Origin: Polaromonas sp. AET17H-212
GTDB taxonomy: Bacteria; Pseudomonadota; Gammaproteobacteria; Burkholderiales; Burkholderiaceae_C
Length of the DNA: 64,000 bases
Assembly: GCF_002379085.1 (NCBI RefSeq)
Contig: NZ_NBZW01000006.1
Coordinates: forward strand, 62,001-126,000
Direction: 5' to 3'
Below are positions 1 to 8,608 of the stretch, in pieces. The stretch's first letter is position 1. Every line of letters begins with the position of its first letter. The translations under genes and the position numbers were made by a program. The notes under the pieces are model-generated. The model was not told where the DNA came from. It worked only from the letters and a program-made list of their open reading frames with translations, and did no database searches.

Positions 1-594
1 GCGCTCCGCCGACAGTTGGAGAATCAAATCCATCATGACCGTCGTTTCCTGCGGCGACATGCCTGCAGTGGGCTCATCCATCAGCAGCAGCCTGGGGTCG
101 CACGCCAGCGCCATGGCCACTTCCAGCGAACGCTGCTGGCCATGCGCCAGATCGCCGGCCAGCTTGTTGCGACTGTCCGTCAGGCCCACTCTCTCCAGCA
201 GCGCATCGGCTTGTTCTATCAATGTCACATAATCCTCGCGCGGTCTCAGGATCTGGAAACGCGTGGTACGCATCTGTAGCGCCACGCGCACATTCTCGTG
301 ACCGCTGAGCTGCTTGAAGACATTGGTAATCTGGAAACTCTTGGCAATGCCGAGGCGGGCAAAGTCATGGGGAGCCAGCCCGGTGATGTCGCGGCCCTCA
401 AACAGCACCTGGCCCGCGCTGGACGGGATGCCCCCGCTGATCACATTGAAGAAGGTGCTTTTGCCAGCCCCGTTCGGGCCGATGATGGCGGTCAGCTCGC
501 CGGGACGAAATGCCACGCTGATATTGTTGAGTGCCTGAAACTTGCCAAAGTAACGCGACACTGCTTTCGCTTCGAGAATGGGTGCGCCGGTCAT
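1..594 (-). CDS. livG: ABC transporter ATP-binding protein, LivG-type (partial)
   Basis: The first 198 residues of a cytoplasmic ATPase of a branched-chain-amino-acid-type (HAAT) importer; the C-terminus lies beyond the left window edge. Walker A GPNGAGKST is at residues 39-47, an ABC-signature region LAHGQQ near 149 and Walker B LLLMDEP near 169-175. The start ATG overlaps the livM stop codon (ATGA), so the two are translationally coupled. With livM, livH and the binding protein it forms one leftward operon headed by a TetR gene. The substrate is not shown by the ATPase; the neighbouring oxygenase and hydroxylase genes suggest an aromatic acid or N-heterocycle rather than leucine. Confidence 0.95.
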   Translation of the reverse strand, partial: MTGAPILEAKAVSRYFGKFQALNNISVAFRPGELTAIIGPNGAGKSTFFNVISGGIPSSAGQVLFEGRDITGLAPHDFARLGIAKSFQITNVFKQLSGHENVRVALQMRTTRFQILRPREDYVTLIEQADALLERVGLTDSRNKLAGDLAHGQQRSLEVAMALACDPRLLLMDEPTAGMSPQETTVMMDLILQLSAER

Positions 595-1574
595 ACAGAT
601 CCACCCTGGCGACGTTGCCATCGCTCAATTTGATGCAGCAGCGTGCCCCATATGCCCTTGGGGAAAAACAGCACGAACACCATAAATATCGCACCAACCA
701 CGCCCATCCAGTAACGCGTCAGGTTGGTCACCACGTCCTCCAGATAAAGAAAGACAGCGGCACCAACGAAGGGACCAAAAAACGTGCCCATGCCCCCCAA
801 CAACGCCATCATGACCGCCTGACCCGATTGCAGGTAATGCAGCGAATCAATCGGAACAATCGACAGATGCAGTGCCCGCAATGCACCCGCCAGGCCACAG
901 ATGCCCGCCGACAGCACAAACACCAGCAACTTTGCGCGCGCCACGTCATAGCCACACGCGGCTGCGCGCTTTTCATTTTCGCGAATCGCTTCAATTACGG
1001 CGCCAAACGGCGAATTGAGCAGGCGCGACACGAACCACAGGGCCAGCGCCACAAACACCAGGATCACGTAGTACTTGTTGAGCGGGTTCAGAAAGTCAAT
1101 GCTGATGCCCGGCAGGTTGATAGCTTCCACCTTGACACCACGCAGCCCATTTTCTCCGCCGGTCCACCTCTCGGCCTTGTAGAAAACGTAGTAAACAATT
1201 TGAGCCAGCGCCAGCGTCACCATCGAGAAATAGATGCCCCGCGTCCGGATGGCCAGGAAGCCGATGACCAGCCCGGCCAGGCATGATGCGGCAACCCCCA
1301 CCACAATGGCAGCCCACCAAGGCCACCCCGCATGCACCACCGAAATGCCCGCCAGGTAGGACCCGACGCCCAAAAACGCGGCATGTCCAAACGACAGCAT
1401 GCCGGTATAGCCAAACAGCAAATTGAAGCCCACGGCATACAGGCCGAAGATCAGGATATTGACGGACAGGGCGTCGTAGGGCATCAGAAACGGAAAAACC
1501 AGCAAAAAGGCAAGTGCCGTGGCAACACGATGTTGCCGCGCAAAGACAATGGAAGCAATGACAGTATTTTTCAT
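591..1574 (-). CDS. livM: Branched-chain-type ABC transporter permease, LivM-type
   Basis: A 327-residue inner-membrane permease of the LivM family, with about nine to ten hydrophobic segments and the family stretch LLFGYTGMLSFGHAAF near residues 53-68. It pairs with LivH to form the translocation channel and docks the LivG/LivF ATPases. It starts 21 bp downstream of the livH stop and overlaps livG by four bases. Length and hydropathy are normal for the family. No LivF gene is visible; it probably lies beyond the left edge. Confidence 0.95.
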   Translation of the reverse strand: MKNTVIASIVFARQHRVATALAFLLVFPFLMPYDALSVNILIFGLYAVGFNLLFGYTGMLSFGHAAFLGVGSYLAGISVVHAGWPWWAAIVVGVAASCLAGLVIGFLAIRTRGIYFSMVTLALAQIVYYVFYKAERWTGGENGLRGVKVEAINLPGISIDFLNPLNKYYVILVFVALALWFVSRLLNSPFGAVIEAIRENEKRAAACGYDVARAKLLVFVLSAGICGLAGALRALHLSIVPIDSLHYLQSGQAVMMALLGGMGTFFGPFVGAAVFLYLEDVVTNLTRYWMGVVGAIFMVFVLFFPKGIWGTLLHQIERWQRRQGGSV

Positions 1575-1595
1575 GGCGTTTGTTATGACGTTCCG

Positions 1596-2480
1596 TCAGC
1601 TCATCAATCCGGCCTTGCCGAAAAACCCTTGCGGGCGGATCAGAAGCACCAAGGCCATCAGGACGAAAATCGACAGCTCGGCGTATTCGGGGGCCACCAG
1701 CGAGGTCATGGCAAACACCACCCCCACCAGCAGGCCCGCCACCACGGCACCAGGCAATGAGCCCATGCCGCCCACCACCGTCACGACAAACGATTCCGCC
1801 AGAATAGGTATCCCCATTTCCGGGTTGACTGCTCGCGTCGGGGCGGCCAGCAGGCCCGACAGGCCCGCGATCGCGGTGCCGATGCCAAACACCAGCCACC
1901 AGACCTTCGCAATATCGATGCCCAGCACCTTCACGATCTCAGCGTCCCGCGAACCCGCGCGGATGATCAGGCCGTAGCGCGTCTTCTCGATGAACAACCA
2001 CAAGCCCAGCACGATCACGGCGGTCGCGGCAATAAGGAACAGGCGGTAGAGCGGGAAGTGCCCAAAACCCAGAAACACCGACCCCCGGAGCTCGGCCGGC
2101 GTCGACGTGGGCAAGCCTTCAATGCCAAAAGTAAAGCGCATCAGATCAATCAGCACATAGGACAGACCGAAGGTCAGCAACAAGGGGTAGTCGATGCCCC
2201 GGCCATACAGAGGCCGCACCAGAAACCGTTCGCACACCAGCCCGATGGCCCCGGTCGCCAGCGGCACCAGCAACAGGCTAAACCAGAAATTTCCGGTCAA
2301 ACCAAGGCTGTAAACCCCGAGAAACGCCCCGACCATGAAGAAGGCACCATGGGCGAAATTCACCACAGTCAGCATGCCAAAAATCAGCGACAGGCCGATC
2401 GCCAGCAATGCATAAACAGCGCCCAGGGCAATGCCGGTCATCAACTGAAGCGCAAACAGTTGCGGTGTGATATCAAACAT
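1596..2480 (-). CDS. livH: Branched-chain-type ABC transporter permease, LivH-type
   Basis: A 294-residue integral membrane protein of the LivH family, recognisable from the N-terminal stretch GLSLIFGMLTVVNFAHGAFF and from C-terminal GGMGSLPGAVVAG, the coupling-loop region of these permeases. It forms a heterodimeric channel with LivM. It is the second gene after the binding protein, separated from it by a gap that holds a strong hairpin. The size is typical. The substrate is inferred only from context, as for the other subunits. Confidence 0.95.
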   Translation of the reverse strand: MFDITPQLFALQLMTGIALGAVYALLAIGLSLIFGMLTVVNFAHGAFFMVGAFLGVYSLGLTGNFWFSLLLVPLATGAIGLVCERFLVRPLYGRGIDYPLLLTFGLSYVLIDLMRFTFGIEGLPTSTPAELRGSVFLGFGHFPLYRLFLIAATAVIVLGLWLFIEKTRYGLIIRAGSRDAEIVKVLGIDIAKVWWLVFGIGTAIAGLSGLLAAPTRAVNPEMGIPILAESFVVTVVGGMGSLPGAVVAGLLVGVVFAMTSLVAPEYAELSIFVLMALVLLIRPQGFFGKAGLMS

Positions 2481-2507
2481 GCGGACTCTTCAGGGTTGGT
2501 CAAAGAC

Positions 2508-2536
2508 ACTCATGGCGCGCGCTGCGCGCCATGAGT
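2508..2536 (-). other. Perfect 13-bp hairpin between the binding-protein gene and livH
   Basis: ACTCATGGCGCGC and GCGCGCCATGAGT pair perfectly around the triloop GCT. The hairpin lies in the 76-bp gap after the stop of the substrate-binding protein gene and before livH. No T-run follows on the coding strand, so it is less likely a full terminator than a 3'-end stabiliser or attenuator that keeps binding-protein mRNA more abundant than permease mRNA, a common arrangement in ABC importer operons. That role is inference. Confidence 0.7.
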
Positions 2537-2556
2537 CACGGACTTGCGAGGATCGT

Positions 2557-3804
2557 TCAGGTGGTGACCTTGTGGCCCAGCTCATCACACGAGCGCAGGT
2601 TTTTCTCGTCTGCTGCCTCGATGGCCAGCACATTGAAGACGTCGTATTTGTCTTTCATGTTTTTGGACTTGGACTCCACAATCACCACCGACTGCACCGA
2701 CTGGTGATCACACTTGCGGTAGAACTGCTCGCCCTTGTACCAGTTGTAGCGCAGCTGGCGCAGCGCGATGCTGACCTTGACCGACTCGGTGGACTTGGCC
2801 TCACGCACCGCTTGCAGCACGCTGCGCACACCGGCATAACCCAGTGCACCGTAGTCGGACGGCACTGAGCCACCGTAGGCTTTGCGGAACTTGTCGTTGA
2901 ACGCCTTGGCCGCCGGGATCTTGTCTTCCATGCCCCAGTAGTAGGACGTGCCGCCGAGGATGCCTTCGAAGGCTTCAGCGCCGCCGGCCTGACGGGAGGT
3001 GTAGAGCAGGACAGGCGCGATGATTTTGGTATTTGCCTTGATACCGAAATCGGTGGCCTGCTTGGCCGAGTTCACCAGGTCGCGACCGAAATTGCAGAGC
3101 ACCAGAATGTCCGGCTTGAGCGACTGGATACGCGGCAGGAAGGCCGAGTAGTCAGCCGCACCTATTGGATGGCGGATATCAGCCAGCGTTTGTGCGCCCA
3201 TCGCCTGGCCGGCACGCTGGAAGCCGCGCACCATTTCGTGGCCGTAGGCATAGTCGGCCGTCAGGTAAACCACCTTCTTGCCGAACTTCGGGAAGGCGTA
3301 ACGGGCCACTGCACCGGCGGTCAGATGGGGGTTGAGCGCCTCATGGAAGGTGTACATGCTCCAGTCCTTCGCCTCATTGATGGCATCGGACTGGCTGATG
3401 GAGTTGAAGATGATCTTGCGGTCACGGCAAACCGCGTTGATCGACAACTGGGTTGCTGCCGACAACGAACCAACGACAAAATCCACCTTGTCTTTCTCGA
3501 TCAGTTCGAGCGTACGGGTCGCCGCCTCGCCCGGATTGAGCTTGTCGTCACGCACCAGCAATTCGGCCTTGCGTCCGTTGAAGCCGCCACTCTCGTTGAA
3601 CTCCTTGACGGCGATTTCCGCCGCACGCACCTGATCCTGCGCCTCGGCCGAAAAGGCACCTGTCAGCGGCACGGGAAAACCTATCTTGATAGGGGTGGTC
3701 TGCGCGCGGGCCATGCCGAGCCAAGCCGGGGCTACAGCTACAGCGGCGCCTCCGACGATGAGCGAACGGCGACCTGGGTTGAGGGGAGTTCTATTCAATG
3801 TCAT
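2557..3804 (-). CDS. Periplasmic substrate-binding protein of the LivK type
   Basis: A 415-residue type-I periplasmic binding protein (Peripla_BP_6 group). The N-terminus is an export signal with an Arg-Arg pair (residues 12-13) followed by SLIVGGAAVAVAPAWLG, ending near ARA-Q at 33-35; it could use Tat or Sec. The mature protein begins TTPIKIGFPVPLTGAFSAE, the usual opening of ligand-binding domain I. It should capture substrate in the periplasm and deliver it to LivHM. It lies 45 bp after the FAD monooxygenase gene in the same operon, which suggests its ligand is the substrate, or a precursor, of that pathway. Confidence 0.93.
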   Translation of the reverse strand: MTLNRTPLNPGRRSLIVGGAAVAVAPAWLGMARAQTTPIKIGFPVPLTGAFSAEAQDQVRAAEIAVKEFNESGGFNGRKAELLVRDDKLNPGEAATRTLELIEKDKVDFVVGSLSAATQLSINAVCRDRKIIFNSISQSDAINEAKDWSMYTFHEALNPHLTAGAVARYAFPKFGKKVVYLTADYAYGHEMVRGFQRAGQAMGAQTLADIRHPIGAADYSAFLPRIQSLKPDILVLCNFGRDLVNSAKQATDFGIKANTKIIAPVLLYTSRQAGGAEAFEGILGGTSYYWGMEDKIPAAKAFNDKFRKAYGGSVPSDYGALGYAGVRSVLQAVREAKSTESVKVSIALRQLRYNWYKGEQFYRKCDHQSVQSVVIVESKSKNMKDKYDVFNVLAIEAADEKNLRSCDELGHKVTT

Positions 3805-3849
3805 GGTTGTCTCCGGTAGTTTTTTAGGGGCGAGGGGAAATTATTGGGG

Positions 3850-5091
3850 CTAGGCGTGCACTGCATCAGAGGCCCGGGCTGGGGCCTCAGGCGTGACTGA
3901 CAAGTCAATCGCTGTCTCCATCATCACGTCATGGGCGTCGCGGACCAGCTGGTTCTCGCCCGTTCCTGAACTGGCGTGGGCCTGCATGTAAGCCCCCAGC
4001 CGGCGGGCGCGTCCCACGGCCTCTTGTCCGGGCTGCAAGCGGAGCTGCTCGAAAGCCAGCAAGGCGCGGGCCGTGGCACCGTGGGCCGTGATGCAGTCCG
4101 TCAGCGCCATCGCATCCTGCGCCGCCTTGGTCACGCCCATGCCTACATGAGGACGCGCGACAAAGGCCGCATCTCCCATCAGGGCAACGCGATCAAACGC
4201 AATGCGCTGACTGCTGCAGTCGTAAATCGGCTGCAAAAAGGGTTGGGCCGTTTTTTCCAGCATCTCTGCGAATTGAGGGGCCAGCTGCTCACGCGCGGCC
4301 TGCCTGGCAGCCGCCACATGCCGCCATGACACCTTGTTGGGCGGGAGACCCAGCGGATGATGATGCCCGTCGGCATCCGTCATGAGGGATTGCAGGGTGC
4401 CATCGTCCGGGGCGGGACGGTACCAGACAAAGTTGTAGCGGCGTTGCCCACGCTGCACCGAATTGCCGGCACCAGCGACCGGGTAGCCAATCAATTGCTC
4501 GCCAGGCGGCAAGCCAAAACCAAAGGTCTCGAACACGCTATCCAGCGTCAGTTGCGACAGCACCGATTCATCGCAAACGCCACGCCAGGCCACGTAACCC
4601 GCGTACTTCACCTCCACGTCAGGCGCCAGCTCGTTGCGCACCGCAGAACGAATACCGTCTGACGCTACGACCACATCGGCATCAAAGCTGCGACCATCGT
4701 CGCAAAGCGCCGTCACACCCTGCAAGTTTTGGCGAACCTGCCTGACGGATGCGCCCTGCATATAACAATCCGAAGGAAATGCCGCCAGCAACAAGGCGTA
4801 GAGACGACTCCAGGAGGTCAGGACCTGCGGCACGGTGCCCCGGGTGACGATACGGCCCTCGCGGTCCAGCACCACGCGTTGATCAATCGCAACCCCCAGT
4901 GGGGCATCAGGCGGTATGCCACAGCGCGTCAGTGCCGCCACCAAGGGGCGGTGCGTAACAATACCCGCACCGCGACCGTCCAGCGAATTCGCCGCCTTTT
5001 CAAGCACACGGACCTCATGACCGGCGCGACACAGCATGTTGGCGGCCATCAAGCCACCCAGTGATCCGCCGATGATGAGGATGCGGGCCAT
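3850..5091 (-). CDS. FAD-dependent aromatic (pyridine-type) monooxygenase
   Basis: A 413-residue class A flavoprotein hydroxylase. The dinucleotide-binding loop GGSLGG is at residues 8-13, the DG motif appears as VVASDGIRSAVR, and the second FAD motif as LMGDAAFVARPHVGMG. The middle (KYAGYVAWRGV and the segment after it) resembles 2,6-dihydroxypyridine 3-monooxygenase and related N-heterocycle hydroxylases from memory of those families; the exact substrate cannot be read from sequence. The predicted reaction is NAD(P)H- and O2-dependent ring hydroxylation in the cytoplasm. Its start overlaps the stop of the VOC gene, and a molybdenum hydroxylase operon runs divergently, which fits sequential hydroxylation of a heteroaromatic ring. 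Confidence 0.85.
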   Translation of the reverse strand: MARILIIGGSLGGLMAANMLCRAGHEVRVLEKAANSLDGRGAGIVTHRPLVAALTRCGIPPDAPLGVAIDQRVVLDREGRIVTRGTVPQVLTSWSRLYALLLAAFPSDCYMQGASVRQVRQNLQGVTALCDDGRSFDADVVVASDGIRSAVRNELAPDVEVKYAGYVAWRGVCDESVLSQLTLDSVFETFGFGLPPGEQLIGYPVAGAGNSVQRGQRRYNFVWYRPAPDDGTLQSLMTDADGHHHPLGLPPNKVSWRHVAAARQAAREQLAPQFAEMLEKTAQPFLQPIYDCSSQRIAFDRVALMGDAAFVARPHVGMGVTKAAQDAMALTDCITAHGATARALLAFEQLRLQPGQEAVGRARRLGAYMQAHASSGTGENQLVRDAHDVMMETAIDLSVTPEAPARASDAVHA

Positions 5092-5558
5092 CAGTCCTTT
5101 GCCCCGGCGACCCTGGCATCCAGACGGGTCTTCTCGTCGGCCGGGTAGTTGAGCTCAACCACGAGTCCACAGGGATCGTCCAGAAACAGCTGGTGCAACC
5201 CAATGGCAGGAACCGTACGCTCACGACAGGCCACCCCCAAACGCTTCAGATGTGCCAGCATCGCCTCCAGCCCCGTTGTCATGAGCGCAATGTGATCCAC
5301 GGCACCCGTGCCGTGCAGCGAGGAAACATCCCGGTCACCCAGGTAACGCTTCAATCCTTCGGGATCGTTTTTGTCAATGCCAATGACATGCACCATTGCA
5401 TTGGCCACATTGGCGTGATCGCCGTTGTAGAGCCACAGGCCAGGGAACGGAAACGGCGGGCGCGGCCCCACCGTCAACCCCAGAACGGACTCATAGAACA
5501 CACGCGTCGCATCAAGGTCAGTCGTACGGATCGAGAAATGATTCAGTGAATAGGTCAT
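5091..5558 (-). CDS. VOC (glyoxalase/dioxygenase fold) family protein
   Basis: A 155-residue vicinal-oxygen-chelate protein. It opens with NHFSIRTTDLDATRVFYESV (metal-ligand His at 7), has VDHIALMT in the middle (a second His) and FLDDPCGLVVELNY at the end (a Glu ligand), so a mononuclear metal site looks intact. Candidate roles are ring-cleavage dioxygenase, isomerase or glyoxalase. Its position between a TetR regulator and an FAD monooxygenase favours a step in the same aromatic pathway. The start overlaps the tetR stop and the end overlaps the next start, so it is tightly coupled. Confidence 0.85.
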   Translation of the reverse strand: MTYSLNHFSIRTTDLDATRVFYESVLGLTVGPRPPFPFPGLWLYNGDHANVANAMVHVIGIDKNDPEGLKRYLGDRDVSSLHGTGAVDHIALMTTGLEAMLAHLKRLGVACRERTVPAIGLHQLFLDDPCGLVVELNYPADEKTRLDARVAGAKD

Positions 5559-6358
5559 GACAGAATTTCCTTGGCTAATTCAGATGGGGAACCGGCGCGG
5601 CTGCTGGAACCTGCCAGCGGTTTTTTCCTGGAGACTGGCACATCGGCGTTCGACACAGGCGCCTTGACTACCGTACGGGTGGTCCCCATCACCTCATCGA
5701 GCGACAGCAAATAACCCCGCACACGATCGTGAATGAAGCTCTCATCAAAGGCCGCGGTGTCGCCGCCTTCAGCAGCATGGCCATAGACCCAGCGACGCAT
5801 GCCCATGTAAAAAATGCCGCCATGCAACCCCATCAGCAATTCAAGCTCTCGCGCGGTCGGCTTGCCGCGATGGTTCAACCCCCGGTACCGGCGACTCTCG
5901 CGCACCAGTCGGGGGAACAGTTTCTCCCCCAGCATCGAGAAATAACGCTCGGTGATGTATCGGTCACTCAAGCCCGAAAAAATGAACACACGAACCCAGT
6001 CACGCTCCAGGATCACCCTGGCATATTCCACATAGAAGCGGGTGAACTTGGTCTCGACATCCAGGGATTTGTCGTCCAGCATGGTTTCCCATTCGGTGCG
6101 CCAGCGGCCTTCGAACAAATCGGAATAAACACGCTCGATCAGGGCCTGCTTCGTCGGGAAATAGTGGTACAGCAAGGTATGCGTGATCCCCAGCCCGCGG
6201 GCCAGATCTCGTAGCTGGCCATCGAGCCCGTGCTCCGAAAAAAACCGGACCGAACCATCCACGATCATGCGTTCGCGTTCGGACGGCAAAAGCCGTCGCC
6301 GCGGCGCACTGGTGCGGCCCGTTGCGGGACCTGCAGGGTTTTTCCGGATGGTTGACAT
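5555..6358 (-). CDS. TetR/AcrR family transcriptional regulator
   Basis: A 267-residue regulator. The N-terminal helix-turn-helix lies at about residues 25-75 (RERMIVDGSVRFFSEHGLDG, then GITHTLLYHYFPTKQALIERVY). The long C-terminal part is the ligand-binding and dimerisation domain, followed by a basic, Ser/Pro-rich tail of about 40 residues. It heads the leftward operon and faces the molybdenum-hydroxylase operon across 103 bp, so it probably represses both from the shared intergenic region, released by the pathway substrate. The target and ligand are inferred from position only. Confidence 0.9.
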   Translation of the reverse strand: MSTIRKNPAGPATGRTSAPRRRLLPSERERMIVDGSVRFFSEHGLDGQLRDLARGLGITHTLLYHYFPTKQALIERVYSDLFEGRWRTEWETMLDDKSLDVETKFTRFYVEYARVILERDWVRVFIFSGLSDRYITERYFSMLGEKLFPRLVRESRRYRGLNHRGKPTARELELLMGLHGGIFYMGMRRWVYGHAAEGGDTAAFDESFIHDRVRGYLLSLDEVMGTTRTVVKAPVSNADVPVSRKKPLAGSSSRAGSPSELAKEILS

Positions 6359-6371
6359 CGAACGGCTGGTT

Positions 6372-6402
6372 GATAGTTGACCCTAATTTAACGGTTGGTC
6401 AA
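6372..6402. promoter_or_regulatory. Candidate operator between tetR and coxG-like operon
   Basis: Within the AT-rich divergent intergenic region, TTGACC (6377-6382) and GGTCAA (6397-6402) form an inverted repeat separated by 14 bp, and a partly matching TTGAT precedes the first arm. Symmetry, location between divergent starts and low GC content make it the best candidate site for the adjacent TetR protein. Binding is inferred. Confidence 0.5.
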
Positions 6403-6461
6403 TAAGCGTCAAATTGGGACAAACCCCAAGCCGCACCAAACAGATTCATCAAGGTACCGAC

Positions 6462-7124
6462 ATGGAACTCCAAGGCAGCGTGACCATTCCCGCAGCACCC
6501 CAGCAGGTCTGGCAAGCGCTCAACGATCCGGAAATCCTGAGACTGTGTATTCCCGGCTGCGAGGAGGTTCGCCAGATTTCCCCCCAGGAAATGCATGCCC
6601 GGGTTTTACTGAAGCTCGGTCCGGTCCGCGCCAACTTCGTCGGCAAGGTGTTATTGACCGATGTACGCCCTCTGCTCGGCTGCACCCTGAACTTCGAAGG
6701 ATCGGGCGGCAGCGCGGGTTTTGCCCGCGGCAGTTCAGTCATCACCTTGAATGCCATCGCTGAGGACACGCGCCTGGACTACACGGCGCAGGCTTCGGTG
6801 GCGGGCAAACTCGGCCAGATTGGCGGACGGCTGATGGACGCCTCGGCCCGGCAGATGGCGGACCGGTTTTTCGCGGCCTTCAAGGCGCAAATCGCAGGCG
6901 TGGCAACCGGAGAACGTCCGATTGCCGTAGCAGAGTCCGCGGGGGCGGAGGCAACGACGGCTGCCCCGACTCATTTTCCTGTTGTGGCGCGGGCCGCAAG
7001 CGCCGCACAGAGCTCCCAGGGCGAGAGCTGGCTCGACAAGGAGAAGCCGCGGCTCCTGTGGTTTGTAGCGGGCGTGGCTGCCACCACCATCGGTGTGTGG
7101 ATGGGTGCGCACTGGCTGCGTTGA
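6462..7124 (+). CDS. CoxG-like SRPBCC protein with C-terminal membrane anchor
   Basis: A 220-residue protein starting MELQGSVTIPAAPQQVWQAL, the typical opening of the CO-dehydrogenase subunit G family (SRPBCC fold) over about residues 1-145. After an Ala-rich linker, one hydrophobic helix (about 197-218, LLWFVAGVAATTIGVWMG) anchors it to the inner membrane. CoxG-type proteins recruit molybdenum hydroxylases to the membrane so that electrons enter the respiratory chain. It is the first gene of the rightward operon, 39 bp before the FAD subunit. The ATG at 6462 is chosen because the fold begins there; upstream in-frame codons carry no homology. Confidence 0.88.
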   Translation: MELQGSVTIPAAPQQVWQALNDPEILRLCIPGCEEVRQISPQEMHARVLLKLGPVRANFVGKVLLTDVRPLLGCTLNFEGSGGSAGFARGSSVITLNAIAEDTRLDYTAQASVAGKLGQIGGRLMDASARQMADRFFAAFKAQIAGVATGERPIAVAESAGAEATTAAPTHFPVVARAASAAQSSQGESWLDKEKPRLLWFVAGVAATTIGVWMGAHWLR

Positions 7125-7163
7125 AAACATTCCGGGAAGATCAACCGTCAAAGGTACCTCGAC

Positions 7164-8051
7164 ATGAAAGCTCCCCCGTTTTCCTACGCCCGGCCCAGAC
7201 GACTGGCCGACGTGCTCTCCCTGCTTGAAAAGCACGGCGACGAAGCCCGCCTGCTGGCCGGCGGCCAGACCCTGCTGGCCACATTGAACATGCGCCTGTC
7301 CGAGCCATCCCTGTTGATCGACATGCAGTCGGTCCAGGAACTCAAGGGACTCAGCGTGACCGGCAACGGGTTGCGCATTGGTGCGATGGTGACCCACAGC
7401 GAAATCGAGTCCTCCGTACTGGTGGCGCAGCATGCGCCACTGCTGAGCCTGGCCGCCCCCCATATAGCGCACCGTGCCATTCGGAATCTGGGCACCTTTG
7501 GCGGCTCCATTGCCTACGGCGACCCGGCCGCCGAATGGCCAGCCTGCCTGTTGGCACTCGATGGCATGGTGATCGCCCGCAGTCTGCAGGGCGAACGGCG
7601 CATTGCCGCGCGCGATTTTTTCACCGGCCTGTACACCACCGAGCTGGCCGCCAACGAACTCATCGTAGCCTGCGAAATCCCTGTGGCGACACCCTCCCAG
7701 CGTTTCGCCTTTCACGAGTTGGCCCGCCGCCATGGCGACTATGCCGTTGTGGGCCTGGCCGCTTCAGCCCAATGGAACGACGGTGAGCTTGACCAGGTTC
7801 GCCTCGCCTGGATAGGCGTTGGCAACATGCCCCTGCGCTCCAGCGCCACGGAACAGATCCTGCAGGGGCAGTGCCTGTCGGATGCCCTGCTCGCCCAGGC
7901 GCTGCAAACCCTGCGCTCCGAGCTGCATGCCGAAGCCGATCTGACGCACAGCGCTGCGGCCAAGCAGCATCTGGCCGGCGTCATGCTCAAGCGTGCACTG
8001 AACACGCTGGGCAGGCCGCGCCAGCTTGCAGAAAATTCGAACATCGTCTGA
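7164..8051 (+). CDS. Molybdenum hydroxylase FAD-binding (medium) subunit
   Basis: A 295-residue subunit of the xanthine-oxidase family (CoxM-like). It starts MKAPPFSYARPRRLADVLSL and carries the two FAD loops of the family, LLAGGQTLL near residues 31-39 and NLGTFGGSIAYGDPAAEWP near 110-128. It transfers electrons from the iron-sulfur subunit to FAD and on to the acceptor. Gene order (CoxG, medium, small, large) and tight spacing support one heterotrimeric enzyme. Family members hydroxylate purines, nicotinate, quinolines and similar compounds; the substrate is fixed by the large subunit. Confidence 0.93.
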   Translation: MKAPPFSYARPRRLADVLSLLEKHGDEARLLAGGQTLLATLNMRLSEPSLLIDMQSVQELKGLSVTGNGLRIGAMVTHSEIESSVLVAQHAPLLSLAAPHIAHRAIRNLGTFGGSIAYGDPAAEWPACLLALDGMVIARSLQGERRIAARDFFTGLYTTELAANELIVACEIPVATPSQRFAFHELARRHGDYAVVGLAASAQWNDGELDQVRLAWIGVGNMPLRSSATEQILQGQCLSDALLAQALQTLRSELHAEADLTHSAAAKQHLAGVMLKRALNTLGRPRQLAENSNIV

Positions 8052-8074
8052 CAGACCACCCCACAAGGAAGACC

Positions 8075-8608
8075 ATGACTGACCAGGAACAAGCCCCGGA
8101 TGATCTGGCGACCGACGCCCGCGCCGTCAGCATCACGATCAACGGCACGTGCAGCCAGCACCATGTGCAGCCCCGAACCCACCTGGTCGATTTCCTGCGC
8201 GAGGGTCTCGGACTCAAAGGCTCGCATCTGGGCTGTGAACATGGCGTCTGCGGCGCCTGCACCGTGCAGCTCGATGGCCAGGTCGTTCGCGGCTGTCTGG
8301 TGCTGGCCGTGCAGGCCGACGGCCGGTCTGTCAACACCATCGAGGGCTTGAGTGACAGCGGTGCCATCCGTGAACTGCAGCAGGCCTTTGTACGGCACAA
8401 CGCGCTGCAATGCGGCTTTTGCACCTCGGGCATGCTGATGGCCGCCCACGAACTGCTTGAAAAGAATCCCGATGCCAACCGCGAACAGGTGCGGGAATGG
8501 ATCTCGGGCAACTACTGCCGCTGCACCGGCTACCAGGCCATTGTCGATGCGATTTGCGATGTGCTGGCCAGTCGCAAGACGGCGCAGCGTGAAGGAGCAG
8601 CAGCATGA
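8075..8608 (+). CDS. Molybdenum hydroxylase 2Fe-2S (small) subunit
   Basis: A 177-residue subunit with two [2Fe-2S] clusters. The plant-ferredoxin-like N-terminal cluster has GCEHGVCGACTVQLDG plus a later Cys (RGCLVLA); the C-terminal cluster has CGFCTSGM and NYCRCTGYQAIVDAI. Start ATG 8075 follows an AAGGAAG ribosome-binding site. It carries electrons from the molybdenum centre to FAD. Its stop overlaps the large-subunit start by four bases, implying coupled translation. All cluster cysteines appear present, so it should be functional. Confidence 0.95.
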   Translation: MTDQEQAPDDLATDARAVSITINGTCSQHHVQPRTHLVDFLREGLGLKGSHLGCEHGVCGACTVQLDGQVVRGCLVLAVQADGRSVNTIEGLSDSGAIRELQQAFVRHNALQCGFCTSGMLMAAHELLEKNPDANREQVREWISGNYCRCTGYQAIVDAICDVLASRKTAQREGAAA

